A stretch of 64,000 bases of DNA. It comes from Rhynochetos jubatus. Lineage: Eukaryota > Chordata > Aves > Eurypygiformes > Rhynochetidae. The notes under the pieces are model-generated. The model was not told where the DNA came from. It ran no database searches and was given only the letters and a program-made list of their open reading frames with translations. The stretch covers positions 4,279,501-4,343,500 of the forward strand of contig CM050651.1 of the NCBI GenBank assembly GCA_027574665.1, in the 5' to 3' direction. Position 1 is the first letter of the stretch; every line of letters starts with the position of its first letter. The translations under genes were made by a program, and so were the position numbers. Shown here one piece after another: positions 52,269 to 63,260 of this stretch.

Positions 52269-52580
52269 CTGCTGCACTGTGGGGTCCTTCCCATGGGAAA
52301 CAGTCCTTCATGAACTTCTTCAAAAGGAGTCCTTCCCACAGGCTGCAGTTCTTCACTAACTGCTCCAGCATGGGTCCCTCCCGTGGGGTGCAATCCTTCA
52401 GGAATAGACTGCTCTAGCGTGGGCTTCCCACAGGGTTCTTTGGGCATCCATCTGCTCCAGCACGGGGTCCTCCCTGGGCTGCAGGTGGGTCTCTGCTCCA
52501 CCATGCCCCCCCCATGGCTGCAGGGGCACAGCTGGCCTCACCATGGCCTGCACCACGGGCTGCCGGGGAATCTCTGCTCC
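52269..52580 (-). repeat. degenerate ~45-bp tandem array in the LTR U3 region
   Basis: On the plus strand, CTGCTCCAGC-like units followed by (G)TGGGTCC/CCCAYGGG and GCAGTCCTTCA begin at about 52269, 52314, 52360, 52409, 52452, 52493 and, two periods on, 52574. Spacings are 41 to 49 bp. The units differ by substitutions and small indels, so this is an old array that is part of the LTR and not a new microsatellite. Upstream-repeat arrays in U3 often hold enhancer sites, but no specific factor is claimed here. Confidence 0.65.
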
Positions 52581-52675
52581 AACACCTGGAGCACCTCCTT
52601 CCTCTCCATCACTCACCTGGCAGCTACCCACAGACGCTCTGTGCTACCAAAACCTCAACACACAAACCCAATACA

Positions 52676-53060
52676 ATGTAAAAGGATAAAAAGAGTCATT
52701 GTAACAAAACCTCAACTGTTTGTAAGCTTATGTATTGAGTCCATCTTAATCCAAGGCGGAGATTTGACCTTGAAGTATTATACCCAGTTAGGTTAGACAC
52801 TGAGTTGGAAATAAAGAATCAAAAAGTGTGCATAAATCTGCTGCAGCAGTTTCTTTGCAGTCTATAGTTAGTGCAAGCTCATAGGCTAAGGAAGTTATCA
52901 TAGTTTTGCATGGACTTACATTATATATAACCCAGCACAGTAATGTATAGCTTTGCTACCAAGGCAATGAACAGGCTTCTTGTCACATATCTGGACATCA
53001 CAGAGAGTCTACAAAGTTGGTTGGGTTTTTTTTTCTTTCTGATAGAGAACAGAACAGCAG
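52676..53060. other. non-coding DNA between LTR and CpG cluster
   Basis: This is AT-rich sequence with no recognised feature. Overlapping short open frames on both strands (52943-53191 plus, 52921-53277 minus) run into the CpG cluster and have no known domain. Confidence 0.5.
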
Positions 53061-53290
53061 CGTCACGAAATCTCCCACAAAATAAACCCGTCCGTTCAGT
53101 GCCAGCTGCTGCTGAGCTGAGCGTGGGGCTGCTATTGCCTTCAGTTAAGAGAAGACGTGGTCTGACCGAGCCAGCCACAGCACCTGCCTGAAGTCTCGCC
53201 AGACCTCCCACCAGCTTCTCAGCTCTGCTTTTGACATATGCTGCCTTTCCGCCGGCAACCGCGAGGTAACTCCTCAATTCGGAGTGAGAA
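53061..53290 (+). promoter_or_regulatory. CpG cluster with a splice-donor-like end
   Basis: I count 13 CpGs in 221 bp, far above the depleted background, including CCGCCGGCAACCGCGAG. A good splice-donor match follows directly: GAG|GTAACT with GT at 53256-53257 on the plus strand. This could be the first, non-coding exon of a lncRNA or an alternative upstream exon. It could also be a conserved element. The plus frame stops at 53191, before the donor, so a coding exon is unlikely. Confidence 0.35.
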
Positions 53291-53530
53291 AACTATGAGC
53301 CACTGAGCTTCTGCAGCTCTTTGGATATGCCGTCTGACAAAGTGCATTTAACAAGTAGTGCCTGATGATTGTTAATTACACCCAGAAAGCATAATGTCGC
53401 CTTTCTTTGCCCTGGCAAAGAACCTTCATTTTCGAAGTGATGCTCATGATGATTCTCATCTCCTTTTCATATGATGTGATAGAATTAAAATATATTACCA
53501 AGGCATTATGGCAACATAACAGAGAATTAT
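53291..53530. promoter_or_regulatory. candidate conserved non-coding block with palindrome
   Basis: The block is non-repetitive, with a homeodomain-type TTAATTAC core (about 53371-53378), TGATGCTCATGATGATT and a perfect 9+2+9 palindrome TTCTTTGCCCTGGCAAAGAA (53403-53422). It directly follows the CpG cluster. This is among the most enhancer-like textures in the window. Conservation is not demonstrated. Confidence 0.35.
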
Positions 53531-54100
53531 GTGGTGGTTGTAAAAAAACGCTGTTCTGATTGTCTCAAGTTTTGGGTGTGGAGATTTTTTCAAACTAAAC
53601 TACTACTACTTCAAGAATCAAGAAACAATACAGAACAAGTTAAACGATCCAAAAAATTCTATCTTTCACGTGTAATTTTTTGCGGTGTTGATACGCATTT
53701 TTTATCAGCTAGGTATTTTTCAATCAATACATTCATATAGATACGTATAAGTATGAATGAAATACATATGTATATGTGTATGACTACTGTTCTAGTCTAA
53801 ATAATATTCTTTTTTGCTATATGTTGTTTTTCTCTTCCTCCCAGAACTTAGTAAACAAAAGGCAATGTACAATATTCTTGTCTCATGTGATTTTTCCTAT
53901 GTTTAGTTTTCATATTATATATTCATTTTTCAAACTTAGGTATGTTTGTTATGTTGTGGTGTTCACAGCTTGCTATACATACCAGAATCTGTCCTTCACT
54001 GTCATCATTTGGCTTACTGCTTTATGCTGATGTAAAGCTAACTGCAGGGAAACGTCTCCTAGTTTAAAAAAAAAGAAAGAAAGAAAGAAAAAGAGCAGGC
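53531..54100. other. AT-rich non-coding DNA
   Basis: No gene is recognisable. The 69- and 84-codon frames at 53531-53740 and 53776-54030 are rich in Phe/Tyr/Cys as expected of random AT-rich DNA. An (AAAG)n repeat closes the block. Confidence 0.55.
54066..54094 (+). repeat. (AAAG)n microsatellite
   Basis: A-rich tetranucleotide units, about five AAAG copies, follow an A-run. It is a simple repeat in non-coding DNA. Confidence 0.8.
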
Positions 54101-54119
54101 GATTTCTTGCCAATATAAA

Positions 54120-54600
54120 CACATCATACATATCATATTTTGTTTTCAATTTGCATCGACACTCAGAGAGAAACTGGAGGTGAATTTAAGGCATCAGCAG
54201 CTTTTTCCATGTTTCTACTGGTGCATTTAACTTTGTTTAGCCACAGGTATTTGAGATGCCTCCCACATTCACCGTAGCAGGCAAACTGTTAACTAACTTC
54301 TTGTTTAAATGAAGGGCTATGCTGACAATTAAATGTAGGCTCGTGCATGCTTCAGTGCCATACCTTATTATAATCAACGTGAGGAGAAGCAGAGTGCTGA
54401 AATTATGGGTTTTATTCTGCATCTGCATGGCATTATTATGCTTATCAAGGTGAAAATGTCGACGCTGAAGAATGTAATTGTGTACCTTAAGCTGCAGCGA
54501 TAGTTAAACTGAGCTCCTGCCTCCACTATTAATGCACCCGAGTGCAACTCTTAAGAGGCACTATAACTCTTTATGCAGGCAGCGCTTTCAATTCATGAAT
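54120..54600. promoter_or_regulatory. candidate conserved non-coding block
   Basis: Nearly 500 bp is free of homopolymers and repeats and contains many ATTA/TAAT cores (ACAATTAAATG, CTATTAATGCACC, GCATTATTATGC), an ACAGGTAT E-box-like site, isolated CpGs (CACCGTAG, GTCGACGC, AGCGAT, CAGCGCTT) and CTTTATGCAGGCAGCGCTTT. Interruption-free texture of this length is unusual in the window. It is probably a conserved regulatory element, but this needs alignment to other birds and mammals. Confidence 0.35.
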
Positions 54601-56850
54601 TTATTTCCTTTCTTTCTTTTTTTTTAGGACTTTCAGAGATAAGGTTTTTCTGTTCAGGTATTAATTCAATATAGATTTTCTGATGCATTTTTTCCTTTTT
54701 AACAAAGTCAGAGAGCAGAAGGAATAGTGTACAGTTGTATATAGCTCCACTGCCCTCCAGGAGGTCAAGTGTGAAATGAGTTGAGAGACACATTGACAGC
54801 CCATGCGTGAGCTGAAACAACAGCAGCTAGTTATCAGTAATTTGGATCTGTGTCTGTAGTCTGGGTTCTTCTTATTATATAAAATGAAATCAAATAATAA
54901 AATAATTCAGTGAATTATCCATGTTTAGTAGATTATTTTCATCTGAATGTTGTCTCATACAAATTATGCATGTTTTATTTGTTGATTTTAATGTTTAGTC
55001 TTCTTGAACATTTTGTTATTCATTCATATTGCAGAACAAATGTAATTTTCATAATACAGTATAGTACTTTGTTGGGTTTGATATACGTGTGTTGCTTGTA
55101 AGTCAGTCACTTGTACGTTATCTGTATGGATGGGTATACGACTTCTCTTTACACAAAGAGGGAGGGAATGTTTTCCCCTCCAGAGTTACAGTGATTTTCT
55201 TGAGCTACTTAGACTGTACTGAACCCATAGCACTGGGTCAGCACATACGCCAAAATCCATCCCCATGCCTGCACAATAGTTAGTATTCATCAAATAATAA
55301 TGCTGCAAATTCTGTGAGTCCTGCTTTTCTTTTTTTTCCCTCCCCTCCACAATTTCCCTATGCAATAGATTTTGGCAAGAAGACAGAGTAGGTATGCTAA
55401 GTCAATATAATAAACAATTTCTTTTGAAGTTTTTTGAATCTGTTTCAGTTTCTTAAAAAAACTAAGTTGCACAGGCTTCAGTATTACATGAATCATTTTT
55501 TAAAACTGATTTACTTAGCTCTAAAATACTATCTTGCTACTCTCAATCTGATTTTTGCCATGAAGAGAAACACAAAGGCCACTCAAGTGTCTGAGGATTA
55601 CATCCATGATGAAAGTTTGCTTTTCGACTTCTTCGTGTAACAGGAAGAAATTAGTTAGAAAATACTTGTCTTGAAGAAGCTTCAGTATTTATGAATTATT
55701 TGGTTATTTCCTTGCAGATAAAATTAATCTTAGCTACAAAGAGAGAACATTTCACTTGTGTTTGTTTAAACATTTGGTAACCTAATTGATAGAGCACACC
55801 ACTTGTACATTTGAGAAGCTTTAATGAACTAAAGCTGTGGCAGTGAAGGAGGACTACAGCTACATATTAAGCCTAGGCAGAGCTTAGGAAAATTAACGCT
55901 TCTAGATTCACTCCTATATAATTTCTGGAAGTGACAAAGTTAGTTATACCACTCAAAATCACTAAGAAAAATTCTTTTGGCTTTGAAGCACCGAACCTTG
56001 GCAGGATTTATTGTTGCCAAGAGCCAAATTTCTGCTCGTCCATATATCAATACAGCATGGTGAAAGAGTTAATGCACTGTTTCTATCTTATGACTATCTC
56101 TGTAGTTTTAGGTCACAGTGATTAGTGAAGGAGTCCTTGCCTCTGTATGAGAAAGCAGTTGAAGTCCATCGATGTTTAATGGCAACTCACAGAGTCTTTC
56201 ATAGTGGAGTACTGGGATCTGGATTTACACAAATAACAGGTGTTGGCATGTTCATTCTGCAAGAAGACAACAACTTAAAAGGCTAAGGAAGAGGGTCAGA
56301 TTTTTACTAAATGCTATAGCATTAAAAGTCATAAAAATCTATTCACTGCCATTTAGCAGAAAAGGTGTATTATGGGACTGGGGGGCTTGGAAGAGTAACG
56401 GATCAGTCTGAGAATCACAGTTTTCTTAATAATAAATATAAAAGTTGCAGATGTCGAGTTTATTTCTAATCTTGCTTGCATCTATATAAATCTAGAATAA
56501 CTCCATGAAACTGATGAAGTAAAACCAACATGAATCAGTATTTTAAAATGAGACAGCCACTTTTTACATATTACTGTCAGAGCTGCGTATCTCCACTGAT
56601 TTTATTAGAGTTCTATATCAAGATCAGACTTTTAAATCATTTTAAAATCAAATCTCCTGTTGCAATGGCAGGTAAGTCCTTTCTATTACCTACATTGAAA
56701 TACATGTGAGAGGTCGTTATCAGTTCTGCAGTTGTAAAGTACAGCCTGTGTTTCTGACTGTTTCTCCCCATGTAGAGTTCTCTATGCAGACCAGTATTCT
56801 TGTACATGCAAATACTTTAACTGATCTCCAGGAGAAATCAGCCCTCTGAG
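54601..56850. other. AT-rich non-coding DNA, no gene seen
   Basis: No exon, RNA gene or repeat is recognisable. Open frames are shorter than 76 codons. A short pyrimidine-rich stretch lies near 55320-55350. Confidence 0.55.
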
Positions 56851-57010
56851 ACAGACTCACAGACTGGTTCTGGCCGGAAGGAACCTCTGGAGATCACCTA
56901 GTCTACCCTTCTCCCTGCTGAAACATGGTCACCATGCCTAGATGGGTGTTGAATGTCTCCAAGGATGGAGATTCCACCACCTCTTCACACAACCTCTCCC
57001 TGCTGGTGTA
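56851..57010 (-). mobile_element. CR1 LINE 3' end, 5'-truncated
   Basis: On the plus strand the sequence reads ACTCACAGACTGGTTCTGGC, then CGGAAGGAACCTCTGGAGATCACCTAGTC in spirit, and ATCTCCAAGGATGGAGA-like blocks. The match to the antisense 3' end of avian CR1 is clear: GGTTGGAAGGGACCTCTGGAGATCATCTAGTCC, then GGGTTTTGAATATCTCCAAGGATGGAGACTCCACAACCTC. CR1 is a non-LTR retrotransposon, typically 5'-truncated like this one, and lacks a poly-A tail. Divergence is modest, making this the youngest LINE piece in the window. Nothing upstream of about 57010 can be assigned. Confidence 0.85.
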
Positions 57011-58874
57011 GCAAGAGAGTGAAGCAGCTCAATGTCGTGTATCTGGAGTGAAAGTCTGTGCTATATGTGCCTGTGAGTAAAGCAGTAAGGAGGAGACAGA
57101 GGGGAATAGGCTGAGACATGACATTGCTTTGAAGCTCCTATCAAGTGCAAATAAAGCTTATGCTAAATAAGTCCTTGCTAGGGAGCTGTCTATTTTTATT
57201 TGTAGTGTTTAGCTTGCAACAAAAAAATCTATTTTGATTTAATTCTTGTAGCATTCAGAAAAAAACAACAAAATGACAATTCACTTCTGGTTCAAGAAAA
57301 ATAATGGTTTGCATGATTATCAATTCAGCTTCATGTTAGGTTTGATTACAGAAAGCCATGATTTTAAAATATTGAGCTTATCTCTGCCAAAGGATCAGAA
57401 CTCATAATTTTTTATCTAAACCCAGCATTTTCCTAGTGCATATAACCCTCTCTGCCCTTCCTGTTTCTCTTTCGATAATAAACTGCTGACAAGCCATGTT
57501 TGATTGTCTTGTGAAGGCGAGAAGATCAAATACATACAGAGTATTAACAAAAAGGAAAGAATGTCCTTAGGGAAAAAAACGTTGCAGAACACGAGTTCAG
57601 TTGTACTGCTGGAAGGAGTTGTCAGTCACTGTAAAAAAACAGTTCAGAGGCCTCCTGCCACTGGGAGTGAGTGAGACCCCCCAGTATATCCCATACAGGG
57701 GTTCTTCTGGGAGGACTTCACTCACCCTTCAGTCCTGAGCTGGGCTGAGGGAGGAATAAGGGAAAGGAGGGGTGCTGCAGCCAGCCACTGACATTATGGT
57801 CATTCTGCGGGTCTTTCTTACAAGCGGAGGGTAAAAAATCCATCTCCAGCATGTTGCATTACCCATCACCAAACCCCTATTTCTTCCCCAACCATGCTGT
57901 CTTATCTGCTTCTTGCCTGTTTATTATTTTTCCCTGTTTGTTTGTAACAATTTTTCCTCCCTCTTTGTGCTACTCTACGGAGAACAAAACAAACCAAGAT
58001 GAATTGTTAGCCATCTGGAATTAGGGTCACTTGAGTGATGGTTGGGAAAGCAGGTAGGGGACTTTTAGCTTACAACAGGTTTGGCATCAGCAGTGATTCC
58101 CATGGACTCTCTTCATGCCTGTGTGATTACACAGGAGCTGAGTTGTGGCCAAGTGCCGCTGCCAGAGCTGTACTGGGTGGGCTGGTAGCACTGCTCAGTG
58201 TGCTTAGAGAGCCAGAGAACAAAGGCTGTCTTGCATCGTAACAGCCTTTGACATGTTGGAGCACGTTTTATGAAAACCCACGTCAAAGTTTAAGAACCGA
58301 CCGAGTCGATAACTTTGCCTTGGAATACTTCTTAAAAATGACTTTGTCCGGATTCTGTAAACATGTATTTACTGTTCTACATGAATACATATAGAAAAAT
58401 ATTTCAAACAGGTTTCTGTCTGTAGCTGATCCTTGACTGGTATTTGTAATTTTGATCTCTCCTTAGTCTTGCCCATGAAAGTTCACATTGCAAAACCAGT
58501 AATTTGCTACTAGCCTCAGAGCAGGTCTACTTCTAGCCTCATACTCCAGCCAGAACTCAGATGTAGCACTGGACAGCAAAAAGCAAAGGAAATATCATAG
58601 AACGAAAGAAGCAGAAAGAGAGAGACTGAAACTAAAACTTGTCTTGAGCGAATGAAGAAGAAAAAGAGGTCGATAGTCTTGAATTATTCACAAATGGTCA
58701 GAAAAACTCAAGTTCATTTAGCACAGTATGTAAGTGGCCTGTTTATTCTGATAAGGTGTTCTATATGTATATCAAATGAAATATTCAGAAAGCTTACAAA
58801 GAAAACTCCATAGCCTCAGAGACAAATGTTTATCTTGAACATGGAAGAGAAGAAACCTTTAGAAGTTAATGTTT
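57011..58874. other. non-coding DNA, no gene seen
   Basis: The GC-richer tract at 57640-57830 might be an unrecognised old repeat. The CpG group near 58290-58310 (AACCGACCGAGTCGATAAC) is small. The 68-codon plus-strand frame at 58035-58241 shows no domain. Confidence 0.5.
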
Positions 58875-58894
58875 GTGCCACTCTTGAGTGGCAC
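58875..58894. repeat. perfect 9+2+9 bp palindrome
   Basis: GTGCCACTCTTGAGTGGCAC has perfectly complementary 9-bp arms around TT. The half GTGCCA recurs as GTGCCAGTACCTCTTGAGTA just downstream. It lies in non-coding DNA. A dimer-binding site is possible but unproven. Confidence 0.5.
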
Positions 58895-58969
58895 AGTTCG
58901 TGCCAGTACCTCTTGAGTAAGAATTTTCTCATTTTCATCATGAGTTAATATACATCCGTATTAAAAAAA

Positions 58970-58988
58970 TACACACACACATACACAC
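58970..58988 (+). repeat. interrupted (CA)n microsatellite
   Basis: ACACACACACATACACACAT is a short CA repeat with one T interruption, preceded by an A-run. Confidence 0.8.
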
Positions 58989-59977
58989 ATGTATTGAACC
59001 TTTATGTTTCCAAGCTGAGTAACGCAGCAATTTATTTTAATATGAATGAAACTGTGACTCATGCTTGACTTGAGCTTAATTTGAAAAAAAAATTCTCTTT
59101 CACTGTGAGAGGACTGTAACTTCACAGCTGCTGTCTTGACCCAGTTGACAGGTAAATCAGGTACAGCTTTGTTCCTCCAAGGTTATCCATTTCAGGGGTA
59201 AGTTTTCTGTTTGGTATGCAGGCTTGCAAAACCACCCTTTGAAGATGTGCAGTTGTCTTGCTCTCCCAAGATCTTAAGCTTCCTTTAAACAGTGATGAAG
59301 TTTAGGTAAAAGAGTTCTAATCACCACAGAAATCCTTTAAAGCATTGATGTTTTCAGCTGTTAGATCACCTTGTAAAGGCAGCAGTGGAGAATTAAAACT
59401 CTTGTCCATTTGTGTAGAAAACTTCTGCTATGCATACAGGCCTCAGTGTGACAACAGAAGGAATCAAATATTGGTCTTGTACCTGTTCTTGTGTCTTGTG
59501 TAAAAAAACTCTAGTGCTAATTTACTTCAGCTTACGACCTAATCCATTCCTGATAGGGGAAAGCAAAGACGCAAAACAAAACATTTTATTATGCATAAGT
59601 TTCTTATTAGAATAGAATAATCCAGCCAGAAATACTCAGAGATAGTAAATATTTGCAGGTTTGGATAATATGCTTGCCATCATAATTGGCAGAATTGATC
59701 TTGCTGAGTATTCACTTCACAGTTCAAAATTATCCCTTCTCACCGGCAAGTCTCACACACAGACAGACCCCCTTCCTTCTCAGATTTGTACGAACGAGTA
59801 GCTGATATAAAATACAATTTCACTGCAGGTTAATTTAAAATTTATTAGAAAAGAAGGTGAAGTTTTAGCTAGAAAAAGCTTACATTACTTTTCAGTTTTC
59901 TGGAGCTATGCTTATTTGTCACATAGCCTCAATAAATATGATGATAGCATTATATTGTCAGCATCTTAACAGAACAC

Positions 59978-60001
59978 TTTTTTTTTTTTTTTTTTTTTTT
60001 T
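59978..60001 (+). repeat. T24 homopolymer
   Basis: Twenty-four consecutive T residues form one of the longest homopolymers in the window. Read from the minus strand it is an A24 run. The sequence preceding it on that strand (to the right, CGTTG...) shows no retrocopy. Confidence 0.8.
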
Positions 60002-61250
60002 GCAACCCTCTAATGTAGAAATCCCAAAATTTGTTTAGCATACTTGGTATCTGATCCAAGAGGAATTCTACAATAATTTCACAAGATGTAAATCTAACAC
60101 TTTCTGTAATTTCACAGCTCATTCAAGTGTCCTTTATCTTATGCTGCCGTTTGCACCTCTGTAAAGTAGGCATTAAAGCCTGAAGTGGAACGCCACACTT
60201 TAGGTTTTCTATGGGCACTGCAATTCACATAGACACAAAAGACACATGTTTAGTCTGCTCAAACGTCTTATGAACTGTTGTACTTGTTCATAAAAAACCC
60301 TGTCAAGTAATGGCAGAGAAGTATGAGTGATGATAAAACAGGTTGCAGGTTTATTGCATGTACCAAGGGCTGTTTCAGATCCGTTGCAGCTACTGAAGTT
60401 TGCTTCATTATGAGATATAAGTTGAATAAACCAAGATTACGCTCTATGGAACAGTAAAATAAAAACTTAGGAACCAACAATGACTTCAATTTAAACTATA
60501 GTACAGCTGCCAGCTCAGCGTTTCTAAATTGTATTCATCTAAGAGATTATTCTGCCTTAATTTGGCTGACCTCCCCAGAGAGTTGGTATTAGAGCAGGAG
60601 GACTTGCATTGTGCAGTGAGAAGCATTCTAGTAAGCCTCCTTTGGTGAGGATAGTCTAAAGCATGAGCATGGTTACTCCATTTCCAAAGCCAGGAAACTG
60701 TGGAAGTACATAATCTATTTTACTGATGGAGTGCAAAGTCGCTTAGTAACCTCACAAGTCAAATATGGTCATCTATTCCAGATGATTTACGACGAAGGAA
60801 GCACTTAACTGAATCTCATACGAAGACAAGCCCTTCTCCAATTTAAGTGAAAGCTTTACAAATATTTAAAAAATAGTACCTTGAAATAATACTTTTTTTT
60901 TTTTCGAGGGACTTCTAAACAATGTATTGACTCAGACTGATACTAAAACTGTTTATATTCCATACCAAACTTCAAGAAGCAAGGTGGAAGGAGCAGTTTA
61001 CTTACCCTTCAGTACTAGCTTCAACTAATCCATCTTACCATTCAGTGAAATAAAGCAGGAACACTTCCTAAGTCAATTGCAACAGATGATAGATGTTTTA
61101 GGAAATACTGTTTCTCAGCTGAGGTGCTGCGACGGATCGTGTCAGGGTGGTTTACTCCTGCCTAGCCATGCAGCATATGTAGTTGTACAATGAGAATCCT
61201 CCTCCAGTTGCTGTTTTGTCACTTTCTGAATACTGATGGCTCTATTCAGC

Positions 61251-63049
61251 ATGTGTTAAGATACCTTATATGTGGATACAAACTGTACCATTGTGAAACG
61301 GCATTTTTATGACTTCCTAACATCATTCCTAATACTGAGGTTTTATGATCATCCTAAACTGACATAATGGTGAGCGGCTGCTGCACCCCTCCACCCCTGT
61401 GCTTTGCCAGGACCAATAGCCACGTTTCTTCATCTTAAGCTTGATGAGGAACATGCTCAGCCTGAAAATACTCTCTGTGGGTACAGAGAAGGATGAAGAA
61501 GCAAGTGCCAGGAGTAGAAACAGTGGGTGGGAATGCCCTGTTGTACATCAGCTTGCATTTCGATGATCATCATGCTGCAGCCCAGGTCACTGGAGGTAAA
61601 GCTACTGCCTCTAATATCTCTAAAATGATCTGCTTGTCACCGGCAAAGAAAGAAAATGTTTATTGTGCAAAAAACATAGAATTTAATTTCAAAGTATAAT
61701 TTACTAAGCAATGCACAACAACTGTTTTGTTTTTCTGTACTCACCACTCAGTAATTACCACTTTAAAAAAACATTATGGTTCCTTAATATGAGCTCCTGA
61801 CAGCAAAAGTACAGGGGAACTAAAATACAGAGTTGTCATCGGGCTTACTGATTTCCCTGGCATGAGATACAGCGTGGAGTTAGGTGATCATGAAGGTGAG
61901 CTGCAAAGAAGCCTACACATAAGCAAGAACAAGCATAACTTGGACAGCTTCTGGAAAGAGCTTGTAACAATGTACCAGGAGCGAGATTTACCAGAGGAAA
62001 ACTACTTTGAAGGTGTAAATCATATATGTGTGAAAATAAAGAGAGAAAATAACATTGAGAAACGAAGGAAAAACTAAAGGAGGAAGATGTGACGATAGGA
62101 AAGAAAGTGAATAGAATAAAGGAAGAGAAGGAAGTGAAATGGCAAAATGAGAAGAAGGGGAAAGATGGGTTGCAACTCTGTAGTATCATGTAATGGAATT
62201 AAAATGGAAAGAAAAAGGAATTTTAAAAGCCTGAAATTAAAGCCAATCCATAAATTTACTTTTTATTTGAGATACAAATGATTGCTTAAGCCTAGATTTC
62301 TATACAAAACCCAATTTCCTTTGTAATGTTGTTGACTTTTAAAAATTATTTTGGATTTCTATAATAGTGTTTAAATATTATTTAAATACTTGTCATGTGT
62401 ATCTAAAAGCAACCGAAAGACATAATAACTAAGAACTCCTTAAATTTTCTGACATTTTACAGTGCACGTAATGCAGAGGCTTTATAGAACGCAGACAAAT
62501 TTCCTTGACCTATTGCTGAAATCTGAATAAATATATAATTATGGGTTTTAAAATGTGTTTTTTATTTATAGTGGGACATTACGACCTGATGTGGTAAGCT
62601 TAAAGTAGCATATTAGAAAATCTTTCAGCTTGCAGACAATTAGAGCTATTGTGGGGTCACTGTGGGTTAAAAATTTATTTCTGAAATGAATGGGAGTTTT
62701 GTCATTGATTTAACAGGATCAGTAAAGAACATGTTGCTTTTTCTTTTTTTAAACAGTTCTTCTGAACAGCACATTGTATTCACAGAAATCTCAACCTTAT
62801 TGGAAATCTAACTCTAACAGTAAAGTTAAGATACAGGTACACTTACACTGCAAGCTGGTATTTCTGCATGCAGAAGTACTGTCTTCATATAAATGACAGC
62901 AGTCCGGTCGATGACAGGCTTCTCCACATCTTCTGCCTAGTATAAATACATGGGTGAATTGGGTGAAAGAAAGTAAAACAGAAAACATGCAGGCGCAGAT
63001 ACGAGCAGAAAGCACATTCTGCATTTCCACTTCCAACCAAGGAGTCTCA
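61251..63049. other. non-coding DNA with a purine-rich tract
   Basis: No exon is recognised. From about 62040 to 62170 the plus strand is very rich in A and G, with few pyrimidines. The 114-codon minus-strand frame at 61845-62189, rich in Ser and Phe, is the shadow of this tract and not a protein. The 68- and 71-codon plus frames at 61493 and 61862 have no domain. Confidence 0.5.
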
Positions 63050-63260
63050 AAGGCATCTAAGTCACTTCAAGTAGCCAACGTGCAATGGCGTCCGTTTCCA
63101 AGCTATTTACGAGGGTAAGCACATGCACACAACATTAATTAAATACCTCCGAGCCATGTATTAATTAGTAGAGATCTGCAATTTTATGAATAATAACGAC
63201 AGATTTGGTAGTTTGGGAAAACGAAGCATTAGTTCATTAGAACTATATATTGGGCACACA
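63050..63260. promoter_or_regulatory. candidate conserved block with paired TAATTA sites
   Basis: TTAATTAA (63135-63142) and TTAATTAG (63161-63168) lie 26 bp apart start to start, in a non-repetitive block with isolated CpGs (CAACGTGC, GGCGTCCG, TACGAGGG, CTCCGAGCC). TAATTA is the core of paired-class and other homeodomain sites. The combination suggests an enhancer. Evidence is limited to motif and texture. Confidence 0.3.

Larger units (their letters stand above)
51904..52675 (-). mobile_element. solo LTR of an avian endogenous retrovirus
   Basis: Read on the minus strand, the element begins TGTATTGGGTTTGTGTGTTG with a GAGGTTTTGGTAGCA continuation and ends in ...CCTCCAGCCACA, giving the TG...CA ends of an LTR. 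An AATAAA poly-A signal lies at 52050-52055 on the minus strand, about 145 bp from the 3' end, as expected for R/U5. The GC-rich U3 part carries a ~45-bp-period array (52269-52580). I know this sequence type as a dispersed LTR in many bird genomes, though I give no family name. No internal retroviral genes lie on either side, so it is a solo LTR, probably made by recombination between two LTRs. I see no clean target-site duplication: ATATAC on the left, ATGTAA on the right. Compared with the copies I remember, it seems to have internal deletions. Confidence 0.7.
58895..61250. other. AT-rich non-coding DNA, no gene seen
   Basis: It holds a (CA)n run at 58970-58988, a T24 run at 59978-60001 and a shorter T-run near 60893. 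Open frames are no longer than 73 codons and I recognise no exon. Confidence 0.55.

Noticed and set aside
52202..52796. Overlapping open frames of up to 137 codons on both strands as a coding region
   Set aside because: They fall in the GC-rich repeat array of the LTR, where stops are scarce. Frames exist in several phases at once, as expected of a repeat.
57640..57840. GC-richer stretch as an LTR
   Set aside because: No TG...CA ends or direct repeats could be placed, and the sequence is not one I know.
61845..62189. 114-codon Ser/Phe-rich minus-strand frame
   Set aside because: It is explained by the purine-rich tract on the plus strand and has no domain.
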